A DNA stretch of 64,000 nucleotides from assembly GCA_040756735.1 (NCBI GenBank), contig JBFLYC010000014.1, positions 28,096 to 92,095 of the forward strand, read 5' to 3'. Of this stretch, positions 16,898 to 25,617 are shown one piece after another. The stretch comes from JBFLYC01 sp040756735 (lineage in GTDB: Bacteria > Bacillota > DSM-16504 > Desulfitibacterales > Desulfitibacteraceae). Both the position numbers and the translations under genes were made by a program. The first letter of the stretch is position 1, and each line of letters begins with the position of its first letter. The notes beneath the pieces are model-generated. The model made no database searches. It was not told the origin of the DNA and saw only the letters and a program-made list of their open reading frames with translations.

Positions 16898-17272
16898 TTA
16901 AATCATAGCTGAGGCTTCTATAATTCTTTCTTTAACAATATTTACAATGCTAGGATGGGGACCGAAATGCCTGGCTAAAACAAACTTAATATTGGGATAT
17001 GTTGTTTTCTGCAGCAGCAGCCTGCTGGGAATATCCCTTTTGATATGGTTTCCTGTAACCAAAAACATGGGCATGACAATAATTTTATCAACACCTTTTT
17101 CAATAAGGTTTTCTGCTGCTTCAGCCAGGTGCGGGCTGCCAAAGGATAAAAAAGCTACCTCATATAAACCATCCTTATCAGCCTCCTGTATTATTTGGGC
17201 CATCTGGCGAATTTCATCATTTGCCTCTTCTCTCCTGCTTCCATGCCCTAAAAGAATAACTCCTTCTTTCAT
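16898..17272 (-). CDS. cbiX: Sirohydrochlorin cobaltochelatase, short CbiX
   Basis: 124-aa chelatase inserting Co(II) into sirohydrochlorin, the entry step of the anaerobic route. It is half the length of the two-domain CbiX of bacilli and resembles the short form that works as a dimer. Metal-site His residues are His10 (LLGHGSRREEAN) and His76 (LVTGNHIKRDIP). GGGAGGA precedes the ATG. It begins 3 bases after cbiJ. The 109-base gap after it (16789-16897) contains no gene. Confidence 0.9.
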   Translation of the reverse strand: MKEGVILLGHGSRREEANDEIRQMAQIIQEADKDGLYEVAFLSFGSPHLAEAAENLIEKGVDKIIVMPMFLVTGNHIKRDIPSRLLLQKTTYPNIKFVLARHFGPHPSIVNIVKERIIEASAMI

Positions 17273-17275
17273 ATT

Positions 17276-18049
17276 TCATTCCTCCCTTTTCTTCCAACTT
17301 CTTATATACTCCACCACTTCTTCGGGATTTGTTAAAACCACCGGATAATTCAGTTTTGGCCTGCACCATACCACTGTGGGAAGAGCAAGCTCTAAAGCGG
17401 CCTGTATTTTGGTGTCAAAACCTCCAATGGTTCCAGTTTCTTTGGTAAGGAGCAGGTCAGCCCCATAGTGCAGCATCAGCTGCTTATTAAGGTCTTTGGA
17501 GAAAGGACCTTTCAAGGCAAGAATCTGGTCCGGACTTAAACCAAGTTCTTCACACCCCTTGATAACCTCGCTTGTGGGCAGCACCCGGGCAATCAGCCTC
17601 GCTCCTGCTTCATTAACCATGGGAGCTAACCTCGGCAGATTTTTGCTTCCTATAGTACTAAAAACCACCTGCTTTGCCCTAAGAAAATATTTAATCTCTT
17701 CCAGGTCCTGTATCCTGCTCACCAGTGGATGGTCTAAAAGCTCAACTTCTCTTCTCTCCAGCCTGATATATTTAACATCCAGTTCACAGGCAGCCTCCAT
17801 GGCCAATTCGCTGATAAGGCTGGCAAAGGGATGGGTAGCATCCACCAGAAAAGCTGCTTCCTTGCCCTGTATCAACTCTTTTAAGCCCTGCTTGTCAAGA
17901 CAGCCCTCCAATACTTCATCAGGACACTTTTCTTTTAAAAGGTCTGCTCCATATGCACTAACTGCTGTGGCAGTTACAGGCAAGCCTGCCGACTTGAGCA
18001 GTTCCACAACCTTCCTGCCCTCTGCTGTCCCGGCCAAGACAATAATCAT
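17276..18049 (-). CDS. cbiJ: Cobalt-precorrin-6A reductase CbiJ
   Basis: NADPH-dependent reductase, 257 aa. It has the N-terminal IIVLAGTAEGRKVVELL nucleotide-binding segment, DATHPFASLISELA near 70-83 and, near the end, LLTKETGTIGGFDTKIQAAL. It overlaps the cbiH stop by four bases (ATGA), which implies translational coupling. Confidence 0.93.
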   Translation of the reverse strand: MIIVLAGTAEGRKVVELLKSAGLPVTATAVSAYGADLLKEKCPDEVLEGCLDKQGLKELIQGKEAAFLVDATHPFASLISELAMEAACELDVKYIRLERREVELLDHPLVSRIQDLEEIKYFLRAKQVVFSTIGSKNLPRLAPMVNEAGARLIARVLPTSEVIKGCEELGLSPDQILALKGPFSKDLNKQLMLHYGADLLLTKETGTIGGFDTKIQAALELALPTVVWCRPKLNYPVVLTNPEEVVEYIRSWKKREE

Positions 18050-18855
18050 ACAAGATATCCCCTGGGGGTTATCATTTTGCCATTTTCCACCCTGGTCTGT
18101 GAATTGCCCACAATCACAGTGGTAAGCATATCGATTTCCTCTTTAAGCATATCTTTTAAAGTGGTGATGACCACTTCTTCCTTACCCCTTTTGGCGCACC
18201 TTACGATTCCCACGGGAGTCTGGGGGTCCTTGTGCCACAGGAGGATTTCTCTGGCAGTTTCGATCTGGCTCTGCCTGCCCTTACTCTTGGGGTTATAAAG
18301 GACAACTATAAAATCCCCCAGCCCTGCAGCCTCTAGCCTTGTCATTATTTTTGTCCAGGGAGTTAATAAATCACTTAAACTTATTACAGCAAAGTCATGC
18401 ATTAAAGGAGCGCCCAAAGCGGCAGCTGCTGCCGTGGCTGATGTAACACCAGGGATTATTTCCACAGGGATGTCCTCATCCGCCATCTCCAGGATGATCC
18501 CCGCCATGCCGTAAATCCCGGGGTCCCCGCTGCTGACCACAGCAACCACCTTACCCATTTTAGCCTGGTCAATGGCAGCCCTGGCCCGGTCAATTTCCTT
18601 ACGCATACCGGAACTAACCACACTTTTATCCTTTACTATGTCCGCAATTAATTCAAGGTAGGTCTTATACCCGACCACAACCTCTGCACAGCGGATGGCA
18701 TTATAAGCTGCCGGGGTCATCTGCTCTTTATCCCCAGGTCCTAACCCCACCACCAGGATTTTTCCGCAGCTACACTGATGGTCACCGGACCAATCTTTTG
18801 TTTGGGCACAATTGTCATGCCCTGTTTTGCTCCCAGTTTGGCAGCAGGTTCGCAT
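18046..18855 (-). CDS. cbiH: Cobalt-precorrin-3B C17-methyltransferase CbiH
   Basis: SAM-dependent enzyme that contracts the ring and methylates C17. It has the tetrapyrrole methylase start ILVVGLGPGDKEQMTPAA, then VVSSGDPGIYGMAG and VEIIPGVTSATAAAAALGAPL. The first in-frame ATG is at 18855 with GGTGGAGT just upstream. It gives an extra N-terminal stretch of about 32 residues with five cysteines, overlapping cbiG by 115 bases. A GTG near 18751 would give the usual family N-terminus but has no clear ribosome site. The true start is therefore uncertain. Confidence 0.9.
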   Translation of the reverse strand: MRTCCQTGSKTGHDNCAQTKDWSGDHQCSCGKILVVGLGPGDKEQMTPAAYNAIRCAEVVVGYKTYLELIADIVKDKSVVSSGMRKEIDRARAAIDQAKMGKVVAVVSSGDPGIYGMAGIILEMADEDIPVEIIPGVTSATAAAAALGAPLMHDFAVISLSDLLTPWTKIMTRLEAAGLGDFIVVLYNPKSKGRQSQIETAREILLWHKDPQTPVGIVRCAKRGKEEVVITTLKDMLKEEIDMLTTVIVGNSQTRVENGKMITPRGYLV

Positions 18856-19844
18856 ACTCCACCAACTCCTATCTTGTTATTAACCCAATCTGAGTGCAGA
18901 AAACTGCCCTCAAGGGCGTTAATTTCTTCCTTTGTGTAAGTAACCAATGGCATGTCAAGTTCTTTGGAAAATTTCCTGAAAGCCGGCTCATGCTCCTTTA
19001 TATCAATGGTGGCCAGGAGTTTCACACATCTTTCATCCAGGAAATACTCTTCCATAATGCTTTTAAAGGCTGATTTTACCTGTTCAAGACTTACTCCCTT
19101 GCGGCAGCCCATGCCCACAACCAGATTTTTTGGCTTAATAAAAATATTCAGGGCATTTTCCTTCCCCTGAACATACCGGCTGCTTACAGGGGCAATAATA
19201 ACTGCCGGCGGTTCAAACTGCAGGTCTTGGTACCCAGATGCTCCTCCTTGAGCAGCGGGCCAGCCCCGGTACTCAAAACCTTCTGTGATTTCTTTGGTTA
19301 ATGGCAACAGGCTGTACAAGTATACCCTTTCCCCTTCTGCCAGCATCCTGTTAAAGACCTTAAGCTGCGCAACAGGTTCTATAAACCCATCCAAGCGCGC
19401 TGCTAAAAGGTCCACTGCAGGCCTTTGGCTAACGTCTGTGGCAGTGGTTATTACAGGCATGGCCCCAAGTTTTAGGGCCACTTCCTCCGCCAACCTGTTA
19501 GCGCCTCCTATATGACCCGATAAGAGGCTTATTGCATACCGGCCCTTTTCATCAAGGACAACTACAGCGGGATCGCTGAATTTTGACTGCATGAGGGGCC
19601 CCAGGCTCCTAACCACAATCCCGGCAGCCATGATGCAGATTACTTGAGAGTACCTTTTAAAAACTGCAGAGAAGGTCTCCTGCCAGTCTTCAAAATAATA
19701 GACATTAAAACCTTCTCCCTTAAGGCGCAGGGGGATAAATACGGCAGCCTCATCCATCATGCCGGCCAGCTTCACCGCCAGGGAAGCCCCTTGTTTAGTC
19801 AGGCAGAGAATGGCCGGACCTTTAGCGGCCTTCCCGGTATTCAT
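18741..19844 (-). CDS. cbiG: Cobalt-precorrin-5A hydrolase CbiG
   Basis: About 367 aa; opens the delta-lactone and releases acetaldehyde. The N-terminal domain includes AAGIVVRSLGPLMQSKFSDP and LLSGHIGGANRLAEEVA. The C-terminal domain has VVGMGCRKGVSLEQVKSAF and the terminal IGVGGVCEPAAKLGA. The ATG at 19844 is chosen for AAGGAA seven bases upstream; it overlaps the end of cbiF by 23 bases. Confidence 0.93.
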   Translation of the reverse strand: MNTGKAAKGPAILCLTKQGASLAVKLAGMMDEAAVFIPLRLKGEGFNVYYFEDWQETFSAVFKRYSQVICIMAAGIVVRSLGPLMQSKFSDPAVVVLDEKGRYAISLLSGHIGGANRLAEEVALKLGAMPVITTATDVSQRPAVDLLAARLDGFIEPVAQLKVFNRMLAEGERVYLYSLLPLTKEITEGFEYRGWPAAQGGASGYQDLQFEPPAVIIAPVSSRYVQGKENALNIFIKPKNLVVGMGCRKGVSLEQVKSAFKSIMEEYFLDERCVKLLATIDIKEHEPAFRKFSKELDMPLVTYTKEEINALEGSFLHSDWVNNKIGVGGVCEPAAKLGAKQGMTIVPKQKIGPVTISVAAEKSWWWG

Positions 19845-20568
19845 GGGTAAATTCCTTGTCATAAAGTTTCGACTGGCCGGTCTCACTCAGGAAACTTCCA
19901 ACCAGAATCAGCGCTGTCTTGGTTACACCGGCCTCTCTGGTAGCCTGGGCCAGTTCTCCCAGGTTACAGCGCAGGATTCTTTCATCCGGCCAGGATGCTT
20001 TTTCCACAACTGCCGCAGGAGTATCAGGTGTATAACCTTTAAGAAGTTCCTCCACCACCTTGTCAATCATACCCACAGACAGAAAAATAGCCATTGAAGA
20101 GCCGTGAGCAGCCAAACTGCCCAGTTTTTCTGTAGGAGGTACAGGTGTCCTTCCCTCTAAACGCGTAATAATCACCGTCTGGGTACCATCTGGCACAGTG
20201 TATTCTCTTTTAAGACTGGCAGCAGCAGCCAGGAAGGAACTTACACCAGGAACAACTTTAAAGGGCACTTTTTTTTCATTCAAAGCTTCCATTTGCTCAC
20301 CGATGGCGCCGTACAAGCTGGGGTCCCCCGTGTGCAGGCGTACTACCTTGTCACCATTTTCATATGCCTCAACCATCATCTGAACAATTTCCTCTAAATT
20401 CAAGGAAGCGCTGTTGATAAGCCTGGCTCCTGCCCTGGTATATTCAAGAACCCTTTCGTTAATGAGGGAGCCCGTATACACAACAAGGTCGGCCTCCTGC
20501 AGCAGCCTATAGCCTTTAAGGGTAATAAGCTCAGGGTCGCCTGATCCTGCTCCTACAAAATAAATCAT
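19822..20568 (-). CDS. cbiF: Cobalt-precorrin-4 C11-methyltransferase CbiF
   Basis: 248-aa SAM-dependent tetrapyrrole methylase. The N-terminal motif is YFVGAGSGDPELITLKG. VVRLHTGDPSLYGAIGEQM near 75-93 and VVPGVSSFLAAAASL near 103-117 follow. The LHTGDPSLYGA form is typical of CbiF/CobM rather than the other methylases in the cluster. The start overlaps the cbiL stop by four bases. Confidence 0.94.
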   Translation of the reverse strand: MIYFVGAGSGDPELITLKGYRLLQEADLVVYTGSLINERVLEYTRAGARLINSASLNLEEIVQMMVEAYENGDKVVRLHTGDPSLYGAIGEQMEALNEKKVPFKVVPGVSSFLAAAASLKREYTVPDGTQTVIITRLEGRTPVPPTEKLGSLAAHGSSMAIFLSVGMIDKVVEELLKGYTPDTPAAVVEKASWPDERILRCNLGELAQATREAGVTKTALILVGSFLSETGQSKLYDKEFTHEYREGR

Positions 20569-21326
20569 TGGTCATCATCTCCCATACCCTTTTTTATCAC
20601 CATGGTGGACAGGTAGTCGAATTTTTTATCTCTGAGAGAGTTTAAATCCCTGGTATAGAAACCGTCTTTAAAACCGTAGCGGCTGGCAAAGAACCCCTTG
20701 CCCAGCATGTCCCTGTCCTTCAGGATATCTACAACCTTGCCCGTTTGGCTTCCGGCCTTTAAAAGCACGATATTGTCAAACCGGTCGATTATTTTTTCCA
20801 GCGTTTCCTTGTCCTCCAGGGCCGGTACAATGATGAGGCTCTCTTCCCCTTCGGCCAGGGGCTGCTGTATCCAGGCAGCTATGGAGTTGATAGAGCTGAT
20901 ACCTGGAATTATTTCAACCGGCGCTTCAGGCAGTAGTTTTTTAACATGCTTCAATAAATAGGTAAAGGTGCTGTATATGGTAGGGTCTCCTAGAGTAATA
21001 AATCCGGTATCCTTGCCTTTGCTCAAAACTTTCGCTACTTGTTGGGCAGCTTTTCCCCAATGGGTTTTTAGCTGCTCCCTGTCTGTTGTCATGGGCAGGA
21101 GCAGTTCAACACACTCCCACTCCTTATTTATCAAACCTGATACTATGGACAGGGCCAGGCTTCTTTTTTCCATCTTGGACTTCGGCACGAGCAGGACATC
21201 TATTTCCTCCAGGACCCTTTTGGCTTTGAGAGTCAAGAGTTCAGGATCCCCAGGCCCTACTCCGATTCCGTAGAACTTACCCAAGCTCAAAATCATATCC
21301 CCCTTTTTGTCAGTTGTTTTTTGCAT
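20565..21326 (-). CDS. cbiL: Cobalt-precorrin-2 C20-methyltransferase CbiL
   Basis: About 253 aa. Starts GKFYGIGVGPGDPELLTLKA; has VLLVPKSK, FITLGDPTIYSTFTYLL (near 114-130) and VEIIPGISSINSIAAW, the set seen in CbiL/CobI. The start is uncertain. The ATG at 21326 has little upstream signal, while the ATG at 21296 and a TTG six bases later sit just after AAAGGGGG. The core protein is unaffected. Confidence 0.93.
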   Translation of the reverse strand: MQKTTDKKGDMILSLGKFYGIGVGPGDPELLTLKAKRVLEEIDVLLVPKSKMEKRSLALSIVSGLINKEWECVELLLPMTTDREQLKTHWGKAAQQVAKVLSKGKDTGFITLGDPTIYSTFTYLLKHVKKLLPEAPVEIIPGISSINSIAAWIQQPLAEGEESLIIVPALEDKETLEKIIDRFDNIVLLKAGSQTGKVVDILKDRDMLGKGFFASRYGFKDGFYTRDLNSLRDKKFDYLSTMVIKKGMGDDDQ

Positions 21327-21338
21327 GGATTTATCATT

Positions 21339-21920
21339 CTATTTTTGTCCGGTTATAATGACTACAGGATTTCTGGCGCTCCAGAGTTCAGCGCTGCCCT
21401 TTTTCTGGATAACAGCAATATTCACCTGTACCGCCTCAACACTGTAACCCAACTGCTTTAATTTATAGAAAGCTTCCGGACCCGTATTAATGGTTACGGA
21501 ATTGATGACTATCCTTCCGCCTGGTTTTAACTTTCTGTCACAGGCTTCTAAAATTTCCGGCAAATTTCCCCCGCTCCCCCCAATAAAAATTCTGTCCGCT
21601 CCAGGAAGGCTCGCAAGAGCAGCAGGGGCGCTTCCTACAATAACCTGCAGGTCAGTGCCAAATTTAGCCATGTTTTGTCTTAAAACCTGTACGGCCTGGG
21701 GATTTTTCTCTATGGCAAAAACCTGCCCCTGGGGAAGCTGCAGCTTACATTCAATTGAGACAGACCCGCTTCCTGCCCCCACATCATACACCACCGCACC
21801 GGAAAAAAGCTGCAGTTTAGCCAGGGACAACACCCTGATTTCATTTTTTGTCATGGGCACCCCTTCCAAACGGATGAATTCCTCATCAGGAATGCCTCCT
21901 GTCAAATATTTTCTATTCAT
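21339..21920 (-). CDS. cbiT: Cobalt-precorrin-6B C15-methyltransferase/decarboxylase CbiT
   Basis: 193-aa Rossmann-fold methyltransferase that methylates C15 and decarboxylates the C12 acetate. It has GIPDEEF, GVPMTKNEIRVLSLAKL and the SAM motif VVYDVGAGSGSVSIEC at about 43-58, then FIGGSGGNLPEIL. Overlaps the end of cbiE by eight bases. CbiE and CbiT are separate here, unlike the fused CobL of the aerobic route. Confidence 0.94.
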   Translation of the reverse strand: MNRKYLTGGIPDEEFIRLEGVPMTKNEIRVLSLAKLQLFSGAVVYDVGAGSGSVSIECKLQLPQGQVFAIEKNPQAVQVLRQNMAKFGTDLQVIVGSAPAALASLPGADRIFIGGSGGNLPEILEACDRKLKPGGRIVINSVTINTGPEAFYKLKQLGYSVEAVQVNIAVIQKKGSAELWSARNPVVIITGQK

Positions 21921-22551
21921 TGATAATCACCATCACACTGTTGCTGTAGTCCTGCTGGTCCACTGCCAGGGTCTTAAAATCGCAAAATACCAGCTTTTCT
22001 TCAGGATAGGTCAGGTCCTTGCCCACCACCGTCTTCAGATTAGCCGTACCTTTTATCAAAAGATACTGGGCAATCCTCTGGGGAGTCCAGGGAACCCCTG
22101 AAAAAAGAGCAGTCAGCCTGGAGTTTTTGATTAATTCAACCATGGCATCCAGGTTTTTCTCGCACCTTCCATGGAGGCTTAAAATCTGGGCTTCAGTCCA
22201 GGGTTCCTTGAGCCTTGCAAACATTACCTGAAGAGAACTTATCCCCGGGACAAACTCAAAGATGTCTTTACCAAGGTGCTTGACAAGGTAATCGGCAAAG
22301 CTGAAAATGCCGGTATCGCCTGAGACAAGCACTGCCACCTTTCTGTTATGCCTGTATTCTTCAATTATCCCAATTATGTTTTTTAAATCCCTGCCAATAC
22401 TGATTTGTTCTTGATCAGGCCTGGCAAAGGCATTTAAAAGCCTCTGTCCTCCAATCAAAACTTCTGCATCCTTAATGGCTGCCAGGGCAGCAGGAGTTGC
22501 ATAAGCAAAATCCCCAGGACCTGTGCCTACTACTTTTACTTTACCTGCCAA
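21913..22551 (-). CDS. cbiE: Cobalt-precorrin-7 C5-methyltransferase CbiE
   Basis: 212-aa tetrapyrrole methylase starting VKVVGTGPGDFAYATPAAL, with VLVSGDTGIFSFADYL near 75-90 and FVPGISSLQVMFARLKEPW near 98-116. The start is TTG, with GGGAGG eight bases upstream and a 16-base overlap with cbiD. Order cbiD-cbiE-cbiT is common in clostridial clusters. Confidence 0.94.
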   Translation of the reverse strand: MAGKVKVVGTGPGDFAYATPAALAAIKDAEVLIGGQRLLNAFARPDQEQISIGRDLKNIIGIIEEYRHNRKVAVLVSGDTGIFSFADYLVKHLGKDIFEFVPGISSLQVMFARLKEPWTEAQILSLHGRCEKNLDAMVELIKNSRLTALFSGVPWTPQRIAQYLLIKGTANLKTVVGKDLTYPEEKLVFCDFKTLAVDQQDYSNSVMVIINE

Positions 22552-23681
22552 CCTAACTCCCTCCCTAAACTAAGGGCTTCATGATCATAGCCTAATATTT
22601 CTCCGGTGAGAGCATAAACTACAGTACCCACCCTGACCTTATCGCCTGCAGCTTCAAGGGCGCGTTTGCTGGCCCATTGGGCTATCGACTCATAAACCTT
22701 CATTAATCCATGTTCCTGCATGAGCTCAATTGAAGCCTCCACCGTGTTTAATTCCATAATTTTTAAGATCAGCTCCCTGGGAGCGCCGCACATAGCGGCA
22801 TGGGCGGCTAGAGTCTCCCTTCTTGCATCAGCCACCCGGCTGTGTGTATGAAATACCCCCGCCGCCACCTTGATTAACTTTCCTATGTGGCCAAACAACA
22901 GTATTCCTTCTACCTGCCGCAAAGAACACTCCTTAAGCATGGCGCCGATAAAATTGCTGGTCTGGATGATGGCATCTTCAGGGAAGCCAAGTTCCTTGGC
23001 CTTGTTTGCTCCCATTCCTCCAGGGGTTAAAACCATGACCTTATGCCCCAGGGCAAGGGCCTGATCTATCTGGGGAATTAAAGAATCCAGATAAGCTTCT
23101 TCAGACATGGGACGGACTATCCCTGAGGTACCCAGTATGGATATGCCTCCCACTATGCCCAGGCGTCCATTAAGGGTTTTGCCTGCCAGGGTTTCCCCTG
23201 CAGGTACAGATATGGTTATCCTCGCTCCTGTGCCGTAAGGCAGCACTTTTCGGGCTGCCTGAACAATCATTTGCCTTGGAACGGGGTTGATGGCAGGCTC
23301 GCCCACAGGAACCGCCAGACCTGGCTTGGTAACCCGGCCCACTCCCCTGCCCCCTGTAATTTCTATATCACCGCCTGGAAGCAGGATGGCTTCTGCAAAA
23401 ATACTGATGCCATGGGTGACATCCGGGTCATCCCCAGCATCTTTAACAACCTCTGCTCTTGCGCACTGACCGTCTATACTTACAGATTTAATGGGAACCT
23501 GCAGGATGCCGCCGCCAGGCAGCTCTACCGGCGCTTCTGCCAGGCTTTCTCCCAAAAGGAGCTTGACCAGGGCAGCTTCTGCAGCTGCAGCAGCGCATGT
23601 GCCTGTGGTATATCCCCAACGTAAATTTTTATCTTGCTTGAGTATGCCTTCCTTGACCAATAACAGCACTTCCTCCAACAT
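22536..23681 (-). CDS. cbiD: Cobalt-precorrin-5B C1-methyltransferase CbiD
   Basis: About 381 aa; methylates C1 in the anaerobic pathway. Characteristic motifs are LRWGYTTGTCAAAAAEAAL near the N-terminus, ITGGRGVGRVTKPGLAVPVGE... in the middle and ILGTSGIVRPMSEEA. An upstream ATG at 23717 would add WGYPIWAWGG, which is unlike the family, so the ATG at 23681 was chosen. A GGAGGAA-TTG arrangement slightly downstream is another option. Confidence 0.93.
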   Translation of the reverse strand: MLEEVLLLVKEGILKQDKNLRWGYTTGTCAAAAAEAALVKLLLGESLAEAPVELPGGGILQVPIKSVSIDGQCARAEVVKDAGDDPDVTHGISIFAEAILLPGGDIEITGGRGVGRVTKPGLAVPVGEPAINPVPRQMIVQAARKVLPYGTGARITISVPAGETLAGKTLNGRLGIVGGISILGTSGIVRPMSEEAYLDSLIPQIDQALALGHKVMVLTPGGMGANKAKELGFPEDAIIQTSNFIGAMLKECSLRQVEGILLFGHIGKLIKVAAGVFHTHSRVADARRETLAAHAAMCGAPRELILKIMELNTVEASIELMQEHGLMKVYESIAQWASKRALEAAGDKVRVGTVVYALTGEILGYDHEALSLGRELGWQVK

Positions 23682-23726
23682 CCCACCCCAAGCCCAGATA
23701 GGGTATCCCCAATTCAATGTGCAGGG

Positions 23727-25112
23727 CTACTGGGATAATCTGACTTCTCTAAACTTCCGGCAGGCCTCCAAAAGATTAAAGGCAGCCCTGGGATTTGAAC
23801 GCAGGTGAAGGTGCACATATGATGCAGCCAAATTCCCCTTGGCGTACCCATCCCCCCTATGGTCTGCCCCCTTTCCTCCAACCAGGCTAAAGGCATAATC
23901 TCCATCTCCCAGGCCTGTAATTTCTGAATAATGAAATTCATGGCCCTTTAAGACATCACCAGCTTCAGCAACAACTGAAGTCTTTAAGGCCTTTGCCTGT
24001 ACATATCCCAGGGCAGCCAGCCTTTTTGTCATCTGCACCTCTGCAGGTACAAGACCTGCTCCTGGCCATACTCTACCGTCAAAATCCCTAATGCTTTTAG
24101 TAAGATACATAAAACCGCCGCATTCGGCATAGATAGGCATACCGCAGGCTTCGGCATTTTGTAAGGAATTAATCATGGGTATATTTCCCGAAAGCTGCGC
24201 TAAAAACATTTCCGGGAAACCACCGCCAATATACAGGCCGTCAACAGGAGGAATGCTTTTATCACCCAAGGGACTAAAAAATACTATTTCAGCGCCCAGC
24301 TCCTTAAGATAGTCCAGGCTGTCCTGGTAATAGAAGCTAAAAGCCTCATCCCTGGCAACACCTAAGGTTACTTTCCATTTCAATGCCTTTTGAGACTCCT
24401 CTAAAGGTATTTCCAGACACGGAGCGCTCCCTGCCAGTTCAAGAAGGCTCTCCAGGTCAATTTCTGACTCCACCAGATCAGCCATGAGCGAGATGGCAGA
24501 GCTTATCTCCTTGTTTTCCTCAGCAGGCAGAAGGCCCAGGTGCCTCTCTGGCATAACAATGCCTGTAGTTTTTGGAATGCACCCCAGGACCTTTACTCCC
24601 AATTCCTCTTCCAACCTCTTTTTTAACGCAATTTTATAATAATTGCTGCCGGCATTATTTAGAATTACTCCCTTTAAAGCTAAACCCGGCTCATAATCCA
24701 TATAACCCTTAACTAAAGCTGCACAGCTGCCGCCCATCCCCCTGGCATTAACAACCAGTACCACAGGAGCCTTTAAAATCAGGGCTATGTGAGCAGTGCT
24801 CCCCTGGAGCCTTTCACCCCTGGCGCCATCATATAGCCCCATCACTCCTTCAATCACTGAAATACCATCTACAGGTGCATTTTTTATAAAGATAGTTTCA
24901 ACTACCCGGGCCAGCCCCATCCAGCTGTCCAGGTTATGCGATTTCACTCCTGCAGCCCTAAAGTGCAGGCCGGGGTCTATGTAATCAGGGCCAACCTTAA
25001 AAGGCTGCACCTGCACTCCCTGCCTCCTCAAGGCGGCAATAAGACCCAGTGTCAGCGTTGTTTTTCCCACTCCGCTATGTACTCCTGCTATGACCAGGCG
25101 GGGATACTTCAT
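23727..25112 (-). CDS. cbiA: Cobyrinate a,c-diamide synthase CbiA
   Basis: Glutamine amidotransferase, 461 aa, amidating side chains a and c. The P-loop VIAGVHSGVGKTTLTLGL is near residues 6-23, VIEGVMGLYDGA near 88-99, and the C-terminal GATase Cys in YAECGGFMYLTKSI near 325. The ATG at 25112 has CGGAGG seven bases upstream; an ATG at 25148 reads through repeat sequence and is rejected. It is the first gene after riboswitch 2, so it leads the 18-gene corrinoid operon. Confidence 0.95.
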   Translation of the reverse strand: MKYPRLVIAGVHSGVGKTTLTLGLIAALRRQGVQVQPFKVGPDYIDPGLHFRAAGVKSHNLDSWMGLARVVETIFIKNAPVDGISVIEGVMGLYDGARGERLQGSTAHIALILKAPVVLVVNARGMGGSCAALVKGYMDYEPGLALKGVILNNAGSNYYKIALKKRLEEELGVKVLGCIPKTTGIVMPERHLGLLPAEENKEISSAISLMADLVESEIDLESLLELAGSAPCLEIPLEESQKALKWKVTLGVARDEAFSFYYQDSLDYLKELGAEIVFFSPLGDKSIPPVDGLYIGGGFPEMFLAQLSGNIPMINSLQNAEACGMPIYAECGGFMYLTKSIRDFDGRVWPGAGLVPAEVQMTKRLAALGYVQAKALKTSVVAEAGDVLKGHEFHYSEITGLGDGDYAFSLVGGKGADHRGDGYAKGNLAASYVHLHLRSNPRAAFNLLEACRKFREVRLSQ

Positions 25113-25131
25113 AGTTTTTCCTCCGAAAGAT

Positions 25132-25290
25132 GAAAGGGGACACACCAAACAAGGTCAATGGACACACCTCTTGCAGGATGCATGATGCAAGAGGCAAGAA
25201 GCAAGATTTACTCATGCCTCTTGCTTCACGCTTCTTGTCTCTTGAACAGAGGAATGTCCCCAACTTACTATACGGCTGAGGAATGTCCCC
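25132..25290 (+). repeat. GGGGACA-family repeat in the cbiA leader
   Basis: Starts AAAGGGGACACACC, has a second ATGGACACACCTC, an internal self-complementary section (GCAAGAGGCAAGAAGCAAG against CTTGCTTCACGCTTCTTG), and ends with two copies of GAGGAATGTCCCCAA. It lies between the riboswitch terminator and the cbiA start and so is part of the leader RNA. Confidence 0.85.
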
Positions 25291-25329
25291 AAATAAATTA
25301 AAAAGCTTCCACCCCTGCTGGTGGAAGCT
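25291..25329 (-). terminator. Riboswitch-linked terminator before cbiA
   Basis: On the minus strand AGCTTCCAC pairs with GTGGAAGCT over nine perfect base pairs, followed by TTTTAATTTATTT. It lies about 65 bases past the aptamer. Confidence 0.85.
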
Positions 25330-25392
25330 AATCCTTAGTATTAACAGATAGCACTATCCTTGACCGAGCCTTCCTCGAGGGGCCAGAATACA

Positions 25393-25562
25393 CGCACAAA
25401 GCAAGGCAGGTCTCCTGGCTCCCAGATCATCCTCCCCATGCCCCTTCCCGATAGCTCAGTGGTAATGACACGGTTTGTAGCTGGTTACAGTGGCGGGACC
25501 GCTCAGGACTTAAACCTGATTCCCTTTTACCCCCTAGGGGCACCCAGCTTTTTTGCACAGTC
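25393..25562 (-). promoter_or_regulatory. Cobalamin riboswitch 2 (corrinoid operon leader)
   Basis: Contains the B12 box GCCACTGTAA, the upstream GGGAATCAGG..TCCTGAGCGGTCCC segment and the 3' GGAGCCAGGAGACCTGCC. With the following terminator it should repress the cbiA-to-cobC operon at high cobalamin. Confidence 0.95.
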
Positions 25563-25573
25563 TTTTTACCTAC

Positions 25574-25602
25574 ATTATACATTAGGCTCCAAAAGTGTAC
25601 AA
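25574..25602 (-). promoter_or_regulatory. Sigma-A promoter of the corrinoid operon
   Basis: TTGTAC and TATAAT are separated by 17 bases on the minus strand. The -10 box lies about 12 bases before the start of the riboswitch, so the leader RNA begins there. Confidence 0.75.
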
Positions 25603-25617
25603 GTATTTCTCGCTATT

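Noticed and set aside
9722..25112. Evidence for an aerobic (cob, late cobalt) pathway
   Set aside because: CbiD, CbiG, CbiX and separate CbiE/CbiT are present and no CobG, CobN or CobF is seen, so the route is anaerobic.
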